64,000 nt of DNA from Mucidula mucida (taxonomy: Eukaryota > Basidiomycota > Agaricomycetes > Agaricales > Physalacriaceae). Below the pieces are notes generated by a model. It was not told the DNA's origin and searched no databases. It worked only from the letters and a program-made list of their open reading frames with translations. This document shows, piece by piece, positions 10,246-22,300 of the stretch. Made by a program: the position numbers and the translations under genes. Positions within the stretch are counted from its first letter, which is position 1. Each line of letters opens with the position of its first letter. Location: NCBI GenBank assembly GCA_015501055.1, contig JADNYV010000051.1, positions 150,984-214,983 on the forward strand. The letters are read 5' to 3'.

Positions 10246-10620
10246 TGCATAGCCATTACTGGCGGTCGTGAGTATTACTAGTCAGTTTCGCGCCAGTCAA
10301 AGATGTCGAACCTGAATTTGCGAATGCCGAGTCCCATTTCAGAGTCTTCATAGCAGGCCTAGATGACGCGTTGTCGGAAGCATATCTTACTGAAGTAGAG
10401 CAAAGCGTCAGCTGGCTCCTTCATAAGTGATTTGAGCTCTTACGACTTGCTGTCGCCACTTGTTCTTCGACGACCAAGTGTGCGCGTTTTCAGTTTGAAC
10501 TACAGGCCCTGTGCTCTTGGAAGCTATTGGTTTTCTCTGCAGCTTAGCACAGCGTCCGGTCTTCAAACCGTTACTTCAGCGCTGTATCTCGGGTATCGAT
10601 CCTGACATGCATATATAGCG
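10246..10620. other. Intergenic, no gene seen
   Basis: Between the short SEF gene and the F-box pseudogene. No recognisable coding or repeat content. Confidence 0.4.
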
Positions 10621-12231
10621 ATGTCAAGTTTTGGCTTGACGTCGGCATATCCCGACCCTTTTCGTGACTCTTCTGATCTCAGGCAACCATCATTCTGCTC
10701 TCCTCCGTCACTGCTAATAAGCATGAAGTGGCTTCGGCATCTGTTCGCCCGCGGAATTGCTTCTTGTTCTTTCAAGTCTTCTGCATCATCTGCAAACACC
10801 GCGCAATTGATCATGTCCCTACCACAGGAGATTCTGGATCTCATCATTGACTACGTGGCTTTGCTTCCACCTCGGTATAAAACGCTCGAAGCTTGTGCTT
10901 TGACGTGCCGCTCTTTCTATCCCCGTACCCTCACATGTCGCTTTCGCCACGTCAACATTACTGGAAGAAACAATATTGCTCCATTCATCAATGCCATGGC
11001 ATCTACGCGTCTATCCCATGTTCAGCCGCTCGTCACCTCTATTTCAATTACTTTTCCTCTCAGTTAGTTGACTCCCGTCTTCTACACGATTGGTAAACTT
11101 AATCATGTTACAGAGCCCCGGGACCTCCATCTCATCCTTCCTTCTGTGATCCGTGTACTGACCAATGTTCGCTCGTTACATATCCAAAACGTTGAATGGG
11201 ATGCCATATCACCGGATTTGCGCACGGCACTGGCAGCCCATTCTTACGTGTCCGTGCGCCTGACGGGGATCAGATTTACGACAGTGTCGCAACTCTTAGA
11301 GCTGCTTAGCACTTCTCCGAAACTACAGAGACTCTCCCTCAGCGGCACGGTGTTCGATACGTCTCCGTGTCGCTACTCTAGTTCGAACATCGAGGTGGAC
11401 TGTCTGGAGATCAATCACCAGGATCATGATGTTTCAGATTCCATCAGTTGCCTCTATCGGTCTCCCTCGACAGCCTTCGAAAGCTCAAGATTTGCTTGCT
11501 GTCATATAGACATCTCAGCCAGCTTGCGGGTGCTTGCGATGGAACTCTTCGCATCCAAGTTGTCGTTCACGCTCCCAGAAGTTTCTTCCCCGGTATGTGT
11601 TATTTCGTAGCATCTTCGCGGGACTTGTTCAGGCTCTTCTCCAGATCAAGGCTCACAGTTCTACCCAGTGCTTGTCGCGATACCCGCCTTCGTGCACACC
11701 TTGGCTTTTGTGCTTCACGACCCGCCTGGAATTTCGTCGCCCACTTCTCTCTGGGTGGACATCGGGCTTTCATGGTGGTTTGATTTCATCGCAACAGCAA
11801 GTGATCACCTCGTCAATCCTACAATCGAGCTCTCGTTCTTTCCAGCAACGACAGACTTCCAACTCTGGGGCATGCTCGACACAATCGCATTTCCTCATCT
11901 TGAGCGCCTGAACATTGTGCTATTTGACTCGCATGGGCGGAGCATAGTCATCTAGAAGATCGCCTCGTAGCCTTGAAACGTCGTGGCATCGTGAATGTCT
12001 CATTCCAGGTGAGTAATGAATTTCATTCCTCTCACCAATTGGCTGACAGTGTTTCAGAATCAGTGGATGATGTACGAATACGATTTTCGAGGACAGATCG
12101 TTGAAGACCAGTATCTTCAGCACGAAGTTGCTGTACCGTCGATGAACGTGGCGCGTTCAAGTTGTCTTCTTTTAGTTATCATGCATCTTCCCGGTTCTTC
12201 CGGCACGTTTTCTTACGCAACGAGGTTGTAG
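10621..12231 (+). pseudogene. F-box/LRR-type gene with two frame breaks
   Basis: The F-box-like start MSLPQEILDLIIDYVALLP lies at residues 65-83 of the frame from 10621; 10813 is an alternative start. It is followed by ALTCRSFYPRTLTCRFRHVNI. Probable introns are 11063-11113 (this removes an apparent TAG at 11065), 11593-11632 and 12009-12057. The middle part has LRR-like VIRVLTNVRSLHIQNVEWD and LLELLSTSPKLQRLSLSG; the end has HLEDRLVALKRRGIVNVSF, common at the C terminus of these proteins. The frame changes near 11420-11445 (before VSLDSLRKLKIC) and again near 11925-11945 (before HLEDRL), and no intron explains either. It is either a young pseudogene or a sequence with two indel errors. It is unrelated to the 4637/7387 pair beyond the F-box. 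Confidence 0.65.
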
Positions 12232-12431
12232 TTCCTGTGATCTTTGTCATCCGTTGCAGTACTATCTGTACCGTAAACGTGACTGGATCTTCGACTCGCC
12301 TTTTCTCTCCGTAGCAGTGCTGAAACGCCATACATCCCAAAAAAATTTGTTCGGTCAGAGCGTAGGACGATATGTAGAGTAATAATACAGATGAGTATGT
12401 ATAATAGCGATACAGACAAGACATGTGTAAC
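12232..12431. other. Convergent spacer
   Basis: 3' flanks of the plus-strand F-box pseudogene and the minus-strand SEF gene meet here. No further feature seen. Confidence 0.4.
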
Positions 12432-13782
12432 TCATCTACCGGAAAACAACCTTACGCGTCCGCGCCGACCTACGTACTGCAGGAGGCGGTGGCGCGGTAG
12501 AATCATCCCTGCAGGCGAACTCCGAGCTGAAGACTGCTTCTTCACAGCATCCTTCTTGATCGAACGCTGCCGTTTTGACGGTGACTCGTCGATGGACCTT
12601 GCAGAACTGGAACTCGCAGAACTGGAGACTGCCGCCCTCGCTCGCTTCTTAGACGCGAGAGCAGGCTGCACGACATTAGTCGGCTTGACACGCTGAGACC
12701 GCCGCGGTGGCACGGTGGTGGGTGGCTGCACGTCGGTGGAGTTGATAGACTCTAGGGACGAGTCTGAGTGAATTGCCTGCTCGGCGACGGGGGGAGTATG
12801 CTGAGCTTCCCGTTCCGCCTCCTCGACCTCTAAACGTTTATCGTGTTTCGCCATGTACGTATCCATGGCTTGGAGCACGAATCGCCCACGGGGATCATAT
12901 AGGTTGCGTGGTTCGTCAGTCGTGTAGCCGTCGTCCTCTATGTTCACTTCGTTCGATGAGGCGACAATGGGTACGGGATCCGGGCGGGCGGCTACTGCAG
13001 GACGCTCCGGATAGTCGGTCCAAGTCCCATGCAACCACGAGAGATTTATAGGGAGTGAAGAGGTGAGGCCAGTCTCGGAAACCAAGCGTCTCCAATGCGG
13101 GTTGGCGATGAGCGAATTGGGCGCATAGTCTAAGTTGCCCCAAGCTACATACTGGCAAAGCGACTTGATGACGAAGCACGGATGAATTGATGTTTCGATG
13201 CGAGGAAGATCACTGTAAATATAGTCGTGACGCTTGTCGCGGATATAGATGGGGAGCTTGTCTGGAGTACAGACAGGCAAAAGTTCGTATTGGTACGGTT
13301 TCACCGGTTTTTCTGGCAAGTCCTAGCAGTAAAATCAGTGGAAACACTTCTTCTCTGAGTTGAAACTTACCTGAGTAAACATTCTCCTCGCAAGCGTTGT
13401 CGTTGATAGACTCTGGTTGTAGTTGAATAGATCCCATATCGTTTTGATGACATCCAAGGTTGGAAGAAGGGCCCACGACTTGGCCTTGAAGAGATTTATC
13501 ATGTCGCGATGAACTAAAAAAAATATGAGACTTTGGATCCTTTGAAATATGCGGAGGTCGTACGTGGTGTGGTCATGATGTCCGTGAACTTCGTGATTTC
13601 TCCTCTCGACAGTCCCAGATGATATTCCAGAGCATCGAGCCCCTAAAACGAGTATAGTGAGGCAGTGGAAACGAACCATATATGTTAACGCACCAGGACA
13701 TTCCCAATAACAAAATTAAAGGGCTCTACCTCAGTGAAGGAGGGATAGTCGTTATATCAGCAAGTTGGACTACTTCAGACAT
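12432..13782 (-). pseudogene. SEF family member A1, frame-damaged
   Basis: Exons on the minus strand: 13694-13782 (89 nt), 13564-13642 (79 nt), 13371-13513 (143 nt), 12432-13322. Exon 2 encodes LDALEYHLGLSRGEI, exon 3 SWALLPTLDVIKTIWDLFNYNQ, and exon 4 YQYELLPVCTPDKLPIYI, IHPCFVIKSL and INLSWLHGTWTDYPERP, then an acidic linker and a basic tail with RRSQRVKP and SPSKRQRS. Compared with the intact copy at 14131, exon 1 lacks one base and a base is missing near 12514. The second loss replaces the conserved RRSxRTRK end by an out-of-frame tail (RRGRVRLFSGR). Probable pseudogene, or an assembly error in both places. Molecular function unknown; the tail suggests a nuclear protein. Confidence 0.65.
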
Positions 13783-13869
13783 GGCAATTGAAGCGAAGGA
13801 GTGGCTGTGGGTGGGCGGTGATGGTCATGGTTCAAGGTCATTGTCAACAATTTCAATTTATGCCTCAAC

Positions 13870-13881
13870 CACGTGATGCAT
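13870..13881 (-). promoter_or_regulatory. CACGTGATGCAT element upstream of SEF A1
   Basis: E-box CACGTG with the extension ATGCAT, 87 bp before the A1 start codon. The same motif sits 99, 72 and 65 bp before the starts of A2, B1 and B2, as CACGTGAY[CG]C[AG]T. CACGTGA is the core bound by bHLH proteins of the Cbf1/USF type; the factor here is inferred, not shown. Confidence 0.55.
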
Positions 13882-14130
13882 TCCGTGACTGGCGCGTTTG
13901 CTTTCGTTTTTGCCTTGCTGTCTTCCATGGCTTTTTGCTTGCTGGAAAACTACTCCATTGTCTGATGAACTTGATCTCTTACTACCCCGCTATCTGACGC
14001 CCCCAGTATACTATTTCTCAGTCCTTGCATCATGATTTCTTCGCAGCACTCTTGAAGTAGCAACATAACAAGAATAATATATACATTAACAATACAAAAA
14101 AGTAAGACATGCGTAAGGTCCTATATGCTT

Positions 14131-15449
14131 CTACCGGGAAACAATCTTACGCGTACGCGTCGACCTACGTACTGCAGGAGGCGGCGGCGCGGTAGAATCA
14201 TCCACTGCAGGCGAACTCCGAGCTGAAGACTTCTTCTTCGCAGCCTCCTGCTTATTCGAACGCTGCCGTTTCGACGGAGACTCGTCGATGGAACTCCCAG
14301 AAGAGGAGACTGCCGCCCTCGCTCGTTTCCTAGACGCGACAGTAGGTCGCATAACGGTAGTGGACTTCGCTCGCTGAGACCGCCGGGGTGGTCCGGTGGT
14401 GGGTGGCTGCACATCGGTGGAGTTAATAGACTCTAGGGATGAGTCCGAGGGAATTCGCTGCTCAACGACCAGGGGAGTATGCTGGGCTTCCTTTTCTGCC
14501 TCCTCGACCTCTATGCGTTTGTTGTGCTTTGCCATGTACTTTTCCATGGCATCGACCACAAACAGTGTGCGAGGATCGTATAGGTCGCGTGGTTCATCGA
14601 TCGCGTCGTCCTCCTGCTCCTGGTTGGGTGGTGCATCTTTGGGGACAGGATCCGGGCGTGCAAGGACTGATGGACGATCTGGGAAGTCTTCCCATGTTCC
14701 GTGCAACCACGATAAGTTCACACACAAGGAAGCGGTGATGCCAATGCTGCCAATTCTACTTCTCCGCTGCGCGTCGTCAGTGAGGGAATTTGGAGCGTAC
14801 GCCAGATTGCCTCGGACTAAATACTTGCAGAGGGACTTAAAAACAAAGCAAGGGTGGATTGAAGTCTCGACGCGAGGAAGATCATTGTAAGGATAGTCGT
14901 AGCGCTTCTCGCCGATATAGATCGGGAGCTTATCTGCAGTGCAGATAGGCAAGAGTTCGTACTGGTAGAGTTTGTCCTGAGACACCGGTAGTTCCTAACG
15001 ATGTGATAAGTACAGCACTCATTTTCAACTTTAGGCGTACCTCAGTAAACTTTTTCCTGGAGAGCGTTGCCGTTGATAGACTCTGGTTGTAGTTGTACAA
15101 ATGCCATATTTTTTCAATGACATCCGAAGCCGGAAGTAGCGCCCAAGAGGATGTGCGGAAAAGTTCTATCATGTCACGGTGAACTGAAAAAAGGTTAGAT
15201 CGACATTATCAAGTGCAGGAGTGGCGTACGTGGGACGGTCATCATCTCCGTGTAATCCGAGATCTCTCCCCTCGACATTCCCAGATGATATTCTAGGCCA
15301 TCAAGTCCCTAAAGTTGACATAATGAGGCAATGGAAGCGAGAGATGCGAGCTAACAAACCGGAACGTTGCCAATAATGAGATTGAAACGCTCTACCTCGG
15401 CGGAGCCTGGTACAGTCGTTACGTCGCAGAGTCGAGCTACTTCGGACAT
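14131..15449 (-). CDS. SEF family member A2, intact (391 aa)
   Basis: Reference copy. Exons 15360-15449 (90 nt), 15230-15308 (79 nt), 15041-15183 (143 nt) and 14131-14994 (864 nt) join in one frame with no stop. Residues 1-30 are MSEVARLCDVTTV and onward; exon 2 encodes LDGLEYHLGMSRGEI; exon 3 a predicted helical segment (SSWALLPASDVIEKIWHLYNYNQ, split here as SSWALLPASDV and IEKIWHLYNYNQ); exon 4 YQYELLPICTADKLPIYI, RVETSIHPCFVFKSLCKYL and VNLSWLHGTWEDFPDRP. The last 150 residues are low complexity: acidic, then Ser/Lys/Arg-rich (SPSKRQRSNKQEAAKKKSS), ending RRSTRTRKIVSR. No known fold recognised; nuclear location inferred from the tail. Neighbours A1 and A3 are paralogues, and the plus-strand gene at 16010 is a distant one sharing the same upstream region. 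Confidence 0.8.
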
Positions 15450-16009
15450 GAGAGCACGATGAGAAGGTCGTCAAAGGTTGTAGATAGTGGTGGTTCGAAG
15501 GCAACACAGTGTTTGGCTCGAGCTTTGTGCCCAATCGGCTGCCGCATCACGTGACGCGTTGTGTACTTTTGTTTGTTTCTCCATTGTCCATTGTTGGTCG
15601 TAACTGGAAGCTCTATTTGGAATTATTATATTTGGCGCAAAGATACTCTCTATTGTCATGATCAATGATAATCAAGTAATGCGCGCTCTACGGCTGTCCG
15701 ACGAGCTGGTGTTCAGGTTATATCATGGTGGCGTTCTCGTGGTGCCTCTTGGTGCCTCGACTTCAGCCGAGGGCCGCAAAAAGCTGTCTACGGGAACGGC
15801 ATTCCTTCAATATGTTTACTGGCATTCATTGTTGTTTTATCCGTCTCTTATACGTAAGCGTATGACTCGTTGTCCATTGTTCGCTCAAAAGAAAGGGCAG
15901 CGCTTATTGTCTGTATCGCCGAAAACGGACAACAAAGGTAACGGCGTATATAACAGGTGGACTAAGTCGCTATTTATCTCCGCTCCACTCCTCTCTCCCG
16001 CCGTCAGCC
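15450..16009. promoter_or_regulatory. Divergent promoter region between SEF A2 and the 16010 gene
   Basis: A 560-bp head-to-head spacer. The A2 side has CACGTGACGCGT at 15548-15559. Three CATTGTT sites (15589-15595, 15827-15833, 15875-15881) and ACAACAAAGG (15929-15938) match the core recognised by HMG-box factors. GTATATAAC at about 15947 is a TATA-like box 60 bp before the 16010 start. A 128-codon ORF inside (15658-16044) has no supporting similarity and overlaps the promoter. Confidence 0.5.
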
Positions 16010-17763
16010 ATGGATTTACGCGAGAGGAAGCCTGTGCAGAGTAATTGCACCTTGACATACGACCAGGAGGACTCGAACTACGACTTCAAAGGACCAATCG
16101 AGGAGGCATACATCGCTTCTGGGGCACTCCGAAGGTCCGCCTCACCAAAGCAAAAGATGGCGGGAATCGCCAGCTGCCCAAGCTCCAGAAGCGTTTGGTT
16201 GCCCTCATAGATGATGTGGGTTTTTGTACAATCACGCTCCAGCAGGACTTCTGCGGCCTTGTACAACGATGTCACGGCCTGGAGCGTAGCAAGAGTTGGA
16301 TTGAGCCGACATTGGTGAGTTACGTTGGTTCTTCGCTGCCAGGAATCTAACCACTTGGAAGATGACTCGCTTGGACTATTATCTCGGATTTGAGAAACCG
16401 GGAATGTTGAACTTGGACACACGCCGAAATTTCTGGGAGGGTCAGTGTTATTTCCAATTTTTGTATGCAACGTCGTCGTTTACTTTCATCACAGCGGTGG
16501 CCAGCCTACATCGCGTGGGCGATAACGGTGCATTTGGTTTCCTTCCTCTTCTAAAGATCTTGGAGTTCGTCTTGGAGTATGCTAAGGAAATAGATGCGAT
16601 CACCAATATAGACAGACGCTTTTATGAGACGGTATGTAGATCTCTTGGATAGATTGCTTTACGATGACCGGTTTGACCACTAGGCTTTTGAATGTCTCTA
16701 TAAATCACCGACAAGAAAAACATTCCCTTACGAAATCACTCCGATTCTCATGGACCAATGTTATCCAATTACACGAAAGTCTGCACAGTCGGTTGCTGAT
16801 AGAACAGACACGACAGAAGTAACGATTCACGTGTATCCCTACTCCACGATTGGTGTTATCGACCTGCACTTGAGTCCTCCTTTCGCAATTGTTGACTTTT
16901 GGTTGAAGATCGGGAAGTACGGGCCTCGGGACGATTGGACAGAAGACCATAAACGCAGGGTACAGCTCGTCATGGAAATCATGGAGTTCTGGCAGAAAAA
17001 TCCTCGTCTCGAATTCCTGGCGCGCAAGCCGCCTGCCCCCACCCCGAAAGGGAAAGATCCAAATGGAGGCAGAGACATCGTTATGGACTACGCCACTCCA
17101 TCGAGGCCGCCGAGAGCCGTTCCGACCCTCCCACAACCCGTTCTAGCGAACGACCTGGGAGATCAGCAGACAAGTGATGAACCGCCTCGCCCCTCTACCG
17201 CTTCTTCTCGTTCTGATGAACTTGCAGACTCGACTTCGCAACCAGCTTTTTCAGGCAACCGTCAGCCGACAGCTTCGACAGAGATCACATCTCGTTCTGA
17301 AAAGTCGAAAGGCAAACAAAAAGCTGTTGATGTAAGCGACTCGGACGGTGAAGGGGCCGGCGAAAGTCGTGCATTATCACCCGTTTTAGAAGAGGATGAG
17401 CATGCCACACCCATCGGGAATGATGTAGATGACGTTTTCGTGGACAGTCGAGCAACGGCTATACTTCCTTCAGCTCCGGCGAAGGAGCAGGAGAACGACG
17501 CTGGAGAGCCGCCTATCCCGACGACGAGCGCTCCGTCTGTGCCTGAGAAGAAACAGAGGGACAACAAGCGCCGCGCGCCAGACGACGACCAGCCGAAAGC
17601 CAAGAGAGCGAAAAAGAATCCTCCTGCTGGTGCGCCGCAAGCCGCTTCAGCTCCGCCGGCACACCGGACGCGGTCGCGTACGAAGGCGGAAGGCGAAGAC
17701 AAGACTGAAGAGGTCAAGGCCAAGAAAGGTAAGACGAAGAAGGCACGTAGAAAGAATTGGTAG
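16010..17763 (+). CDS. SEF family member E, divergent long form, one frame break in exon 1
   Basis: Exons 16010-16314, 16362-16440 (79 nt), 16495-16631 (137 nt) and 16684-17763. Exon 2 and exon 3 lengths and the phase-1 junction are those of SEF. Content: DYYLGFEKPGMLNL; LLKILEFVLEYAKEI; then FECLYKSPTRKTFPYEI, VIDLHLSPPFAIVDFWLKIG and EFWQKNPRLEFLARKP, followed by 220 residues of disordered acidic/basic sequence ending KKGKTKKARRKNW. In exon 1 the frame moves by one base near 16110 (from FKGPIEEAY to FWGTPKVRLTKAKDGG); total exon length is 1601 nt, one short of a multiple of three. So a single base is missing, by mutation or error. Likely nuclear; function unknown. The start is the first ATG after the TATA-like box. 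Confidence 0.65.
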
Positions 17764-17904
17764 TCGTATTGCTAGGCCCCCATGTATGTATGAACCCTAT
17801 GAATATGATGACATGTTATGCTCAACAAATATTTGCCTGCTAAGAGCGTCCAACGAACATGACATTTGATTGAGAGAAACACGCTGTAATATCACGAAGA
17901 GTAT

Positions 17905-19182
17905 CTACCGCGAAATGGCTTTACGGGTCCGCGCCGATCGACGTGCAGCGGGAGGAGATGCTGCAGTATCATCCAGCGCTGGAGAGCTACGGGCTGGATG
18001 CTTTGGAGTTCTTCCTCTGGTCGGGGCAGACGTCTTTCGCTTCGTGGAAGCGACCTCAGACTGTCCAGAGGCACCTGACTGCACTCTCTTCGACCGCCGG
18101 ACAGTCGGTGTGTCTTCGGATGGAGAGTCAGAGGGGTTTCTCTTGCGTTGAGCCCGGCTTCCCTCGCCCTGAGCCTCATCTTCAGCCTCATCCTGATAGC
18201 GTCGATTGTGTTTCGCCATATATGCCTGCAGTCTTTCGCGCCTCGCATGGATACGAGGGTTATCGGTATCGCGTACTTCATCGATTGCGTAACCCTCGCT
18301 CTCATCTTCGTCCTCCTCGTCGTATCGTAGAGTCTGCTTCGCCGTTCCACGCTTGATCGCGTCATCTATGGGAGGAAGCTGGGGTTTAGGCTTTGGATCC
18401 GGGCGAGCGGATACGATTTTGCGATCCGGAAAGTCGTACCAAGTCCCATGTAACCACGAGAGGTTGACGCACATGGCAGTCATAATGATAATGTCTGATA
18501 CCAGTCTTTGGCGCGTTTCATCATTGGCGAGAAAATTGAGAGTATCATTGGAGTGTTTCAATGTATCATATGTGAAGATGGAGCCAAGGACAAAGCAAGG
18601 GTGGATCGTTGTTTTGACGCGAGGAAAGTTGCGGTATGGATAGTCATGGCGCGCCTCCCCAACGTATATAGGCAATTCTGCGGGAGAACAGATAGGTAGG
18701 AACTCGTACTCGTACTCCTTTTGTGGCAGCATCTATGAGCTGTGTCAACGAGAGAATCACAATTCCAGCTGCAAACGTACCGCGGTGAACAACTTCCTTG
18801 CAACTGTTGACGTTGATGTTTTCTTATTGTAGGCGTACAGGTCGCAGATCTTCCTGAGAGTATCCAACGACGGAAGAAGCGCCCAAGAACCAGATCTGAT
18901 TAGTTGTATCATGTCACGATGAACTAGGGGGGAAATGAAATCTGTGTGCTTGAAGAGTACAAAATCACGTACGTTTTGTAGTTGTTATAGACGAGTAATT
19001 GCTGATATCGCCCTTGACATGCCCATATGATATTCAGTCCCATCCAGCTCCTGGAGCTATGATGAAGTGGGTTGAAGCAAAGGACGCGGGTCAACCTACC
19101 AGCTCATCCTCGAGAAAGTAAAAAGACTTAGGCCGCACCCAGGCTCGGTTGTTATATCGCAAAGTCGAGCCATTTCCGACAT
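17905..19182 (-). pseudogene. SEF family member A3, frame-damaged 5' exons
   Basis: Exons 19100-19182 (83 nt), 18973-19050 (78 nt), 18781-18923 (143 nt) and 17905-18732. Exon 2 is one base short of the family's 79 nt, and exon 1 is not a multiple of three where the intact copy is, so the ATG frame does not reach exon 3. Exon 4 is intact: YEYEFLPICSPAELPIYV, KTTIHPCFVLGSIFTYD, VNLSWLHGTWYDFPDRK, a very acidic block (YDEEDEDESEGYAIDE) and a basic tail with RRSKRVQSG and the end ARRSARTRKAISR. No CACGTG element is seen before it, unlike A1 and A2. It is convergent with the 16010 gene (141 bp between stops) and divergent from the Zn2Cys6 gene (197 bp). Confidence 0.65.
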
Positions 19183-19379
19183 GAATTCGCGAGTGGTAGC
19201 AGGAAGTCAGAAACATAGATTGGTCGAGGCCGTCGTTATCCAGAATTGGAAAGGGCGCTGATCGATCGGCTCCTTGACCTTGTACCACCACCTGCTTACA
19301 CATCTAGCCGCGACGCGCTCACGAGAACAATTTTGGCCTCACAGCTATACCGACGATACGACAAGTCGCCTAATATCGC
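19183..19379. promoter_or_regulatory. Short divergent promoter, SEF A3 / Zn2Cys6 gene
   Basis: Only 197 bp separate the two start codons, so core promoters must be shared or interleaved. No TATA box or CACGTG is visible. Confidence 0.4.
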
Positions 19380-22300
19380 ATGGCAAAGGACCAATCTGCA
19401 AACGGCAACGAGCCAAAGCCCCGTCGAAAACCTGGTCGTGTGTACGCAAATACTCTGCCAGAATTGCTGATTCTTACGATGTTATAGGCCTACCTCGTGC
19501 GCAGAGTGCAGACGACTGAAATTGCGCTGTGACAAGAACGTTCCCTGCGAAAAATGCGTGTCGCGAGGCTGTGGGTCGATATGTCCAGAGGGTGAGCACT
19601 CGTCGTACGTCTGTGTTTTCCTGATTGCTGATATACGACAGGATCGCTGACGACGGGCAAGGGAAATCGTCTGGTTTTGGCCAACACAGAGCAACTCCAT
19701 GACCGGATCGAGCACCTATGCTCACGAATACGCGAGCTGGAAACGGCACTGAAGCAATTATCTGGCGGATCTCATCCTCTGCTCCGACAGGATCTACTGC
19801 AATTAAAGGCTACGCAGTCGTCCCGGCCAGCCCCACCGCAGAACGGCAATAATCCAACTATAGCAGAAAGCAGTACGAATGGGAACACAATTGGGACCTC
19901 TGCCCCGGCAAACGGGTCCAAGGTCGAAGCAGAGGACGAGAGCTTCATTGATGCATTCGGTACACTCACTATCGGTCTCGATGGGGAATCTAATTTCCTT
20001 GGAAAGACTGCTCGTTCAGAGGTATGCCGTTCGTCCGTGTATATGCAGATCAATGACGCGCTATTTAGTACCTCATCCGCGTTCTTTCCAAACCCCAATC
20101 AGACTCCACTCTTGTCCTTCCCCGCGTTTCGAAACGCGTCATCCAATACTACTGCTCTGATACGACTATAACCGACGAAGAAATCGGACACGAGGTCTTC
20201 AATCTACTTCCTCCACTATCCGAAGCTGTGCGTTTATGCGAGGTTTACCTGGAGGGTGGACGCTACCTCTATGCGCCGCTGCCAAGGAAGGAGCTTTTTG
20301 ATGAAGTGTTGATGGGCGTATATCGTGCGGAATCCTTCCCAACTATGTCGCCTTCTTGTCATCATAAACTGTCCTTACTCTTTGCCGTCTTCGCCCTCGC
20401 CTGCCTCTTGGATCAAGAAAAGCATGCGTACTCCGTCGAGGCTCAAGAATACTTTTATTTAAGCAAGGCCGCCTTTGGCTTCAGCTCGATCAATAGGAAT
20501 ACGACGCTTCACGCCATTCAAGCCATGGTAAGTTTCTTGCTGGTATTTCTCGACGATAACTGATCAAGTTTTAGCTGCACTTTTCTCAGTATCAGGAACT
20601 GTCAGATTGGGAGAGCTTGGGGAATAATCAAACCTGGACGACGATGGGGGCAGCGGTGAGGGTTGCTCAAAGTGTATGTTCGCTCACACCATGGTCATAA
20701 CTGAGGGGTACTTATTTCATTTAGATTGGTTTGCACCTGAACAGCGCGCGCTGGAAGCTCAACGAAGATCTTACTCAGCGGCGCAGCCGTTTGTTCTGGC
20801 AGTTGTATACCTACGACGTCTGGCAGGTAGTATTCCTCATTCCGTTTCTGTTTCCTCTGCAAGCTCATCGTCCTGCAGAGCTTTCAATACGGCAGACCAC
20901 CTATCATGTCTAAAGACTATATTGATTGCCCATTTCCGATAGACACAGAAGAGACCATTGGTGCTGACGGTGGACGGGAGAGTGGGCGTATGGCTGAATC
21001 CTTTCTTTCGCTGTCTCGTATTGATCGAGCCACGTTCTAGTTCACAATTGGACATTCCAATATACCACCCTCGTGCATACCGTCATGTCCGCCGCCTTTG
21101 GTTCTAAAGTACCGCCATACTCGGTCGTTGTCGATTTGGATAGGAAGATACGCGACTTCCCCGTCCCTAGTGAGCTGCAGGCTTGTTCGACGACTGGGGA
21201 TCAGAGCGCCATACATTACATGCGGCGGTGGCTTGTCTTGATGTATAAAGAAACTGGTTAGTGATTCCATTCCTAAAGATGATGGTGTCGTCCGGCTGAC
21301 TTGAGTCACATAGTCCTGCTCCATTTACATCGAGCGTACTTTGCACAAGCGCTGCAGGATCAACCGGAAGATCTGACAAGACATCGGTATCTTCCGTCCG
21401 TCATGTCGACATACCGCAGTGCATGGCGGATGATCCAGGGCTTGAGGATGGTACGCATCAATGCACCCTTGTTGAGCGCGCGCGTAGCGCTGGTCTGGAG
21501 TCATGCGTTAAGTGGTGCGGTCAGTGAAAAATTCCACTTCTCAAGTGACGAGACTGATCTCAATGGCCTTACAGATTGCTATGTGCATTCTGGTCACCCG
21601 CGCGCCTGCGTCCAAGATGACTAAACCATCGTTGGCGGAACTCGATACTGTTGCAGAGTTGTTCGAGGCCGCAGCATCGACGTGTCGTCCCGCCCAAAAT
21701 CTGCTTGTGCGCTCATTCTGCTTACCCTTTAACCGCGCGGTCTAATCATGCGTTAGGATACAATTATGGCTCTGAAACAAAAAGCTCACGATGCCGTCGA
21801 TAATCAAGGACAAGTTGGGCAGCGCAGGGCGCAAGACATGTCCCCTGACGAATTGGACCGACTGGGAGGAAAGACGCATCTCATCTCGTCAGCATCACCG
21901 ACTATCCCTCCTCAACAACCCTCGTATGCATATAGCGGGTCCGGACCTTTCTCGTATTCGCCTCCCGTATCATCGCCCAGCACTGTCGCATCGAATTCGC
22001 CTTCATCCTCCTTCTCAATCGCGGCGCCTGGCGTGCCCGGTATTCACCCGACCATCACAGCAGACATGCGCATCATGGATGTGATTAACACGACATTTGA
22101 TTTATCACCGAATTTGTTCGATTTCCCAACGCCGGATTCGAATGACAGGATGACTGATATACAGTTCACTGCTGGTATGTCGGGCATAGGCGAAGGGAAC
22201 AATATATTTGGAGGGAGCGACGTGAATGGGATGGGCATGGGTATGGGCGATTTCGGAGGCGTCGGGGCTGGTGGAGCTGCGCAGGGGAACGGGAGTGGGA

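Noticed and set aside
11065..11067. In-frame TAG in the F-box pseudogene
   Set aside because: Falls inside a good 51-nt GT-AG intron (11063-11113) that keeps the frame.
15658..16044. 128-codon ORF upstream of the 16010 gene
   Set aside because: It overlaps the TATA-like box and the start of the SEF gene, and has no similarity to anything recognised.
16078..16470. Minus-strand 130-codon ORF over exons 1-2 of the 16010 gene
   Set aside because: It is antisense to exons whose lengths and content match the SEF family on the plus strand.
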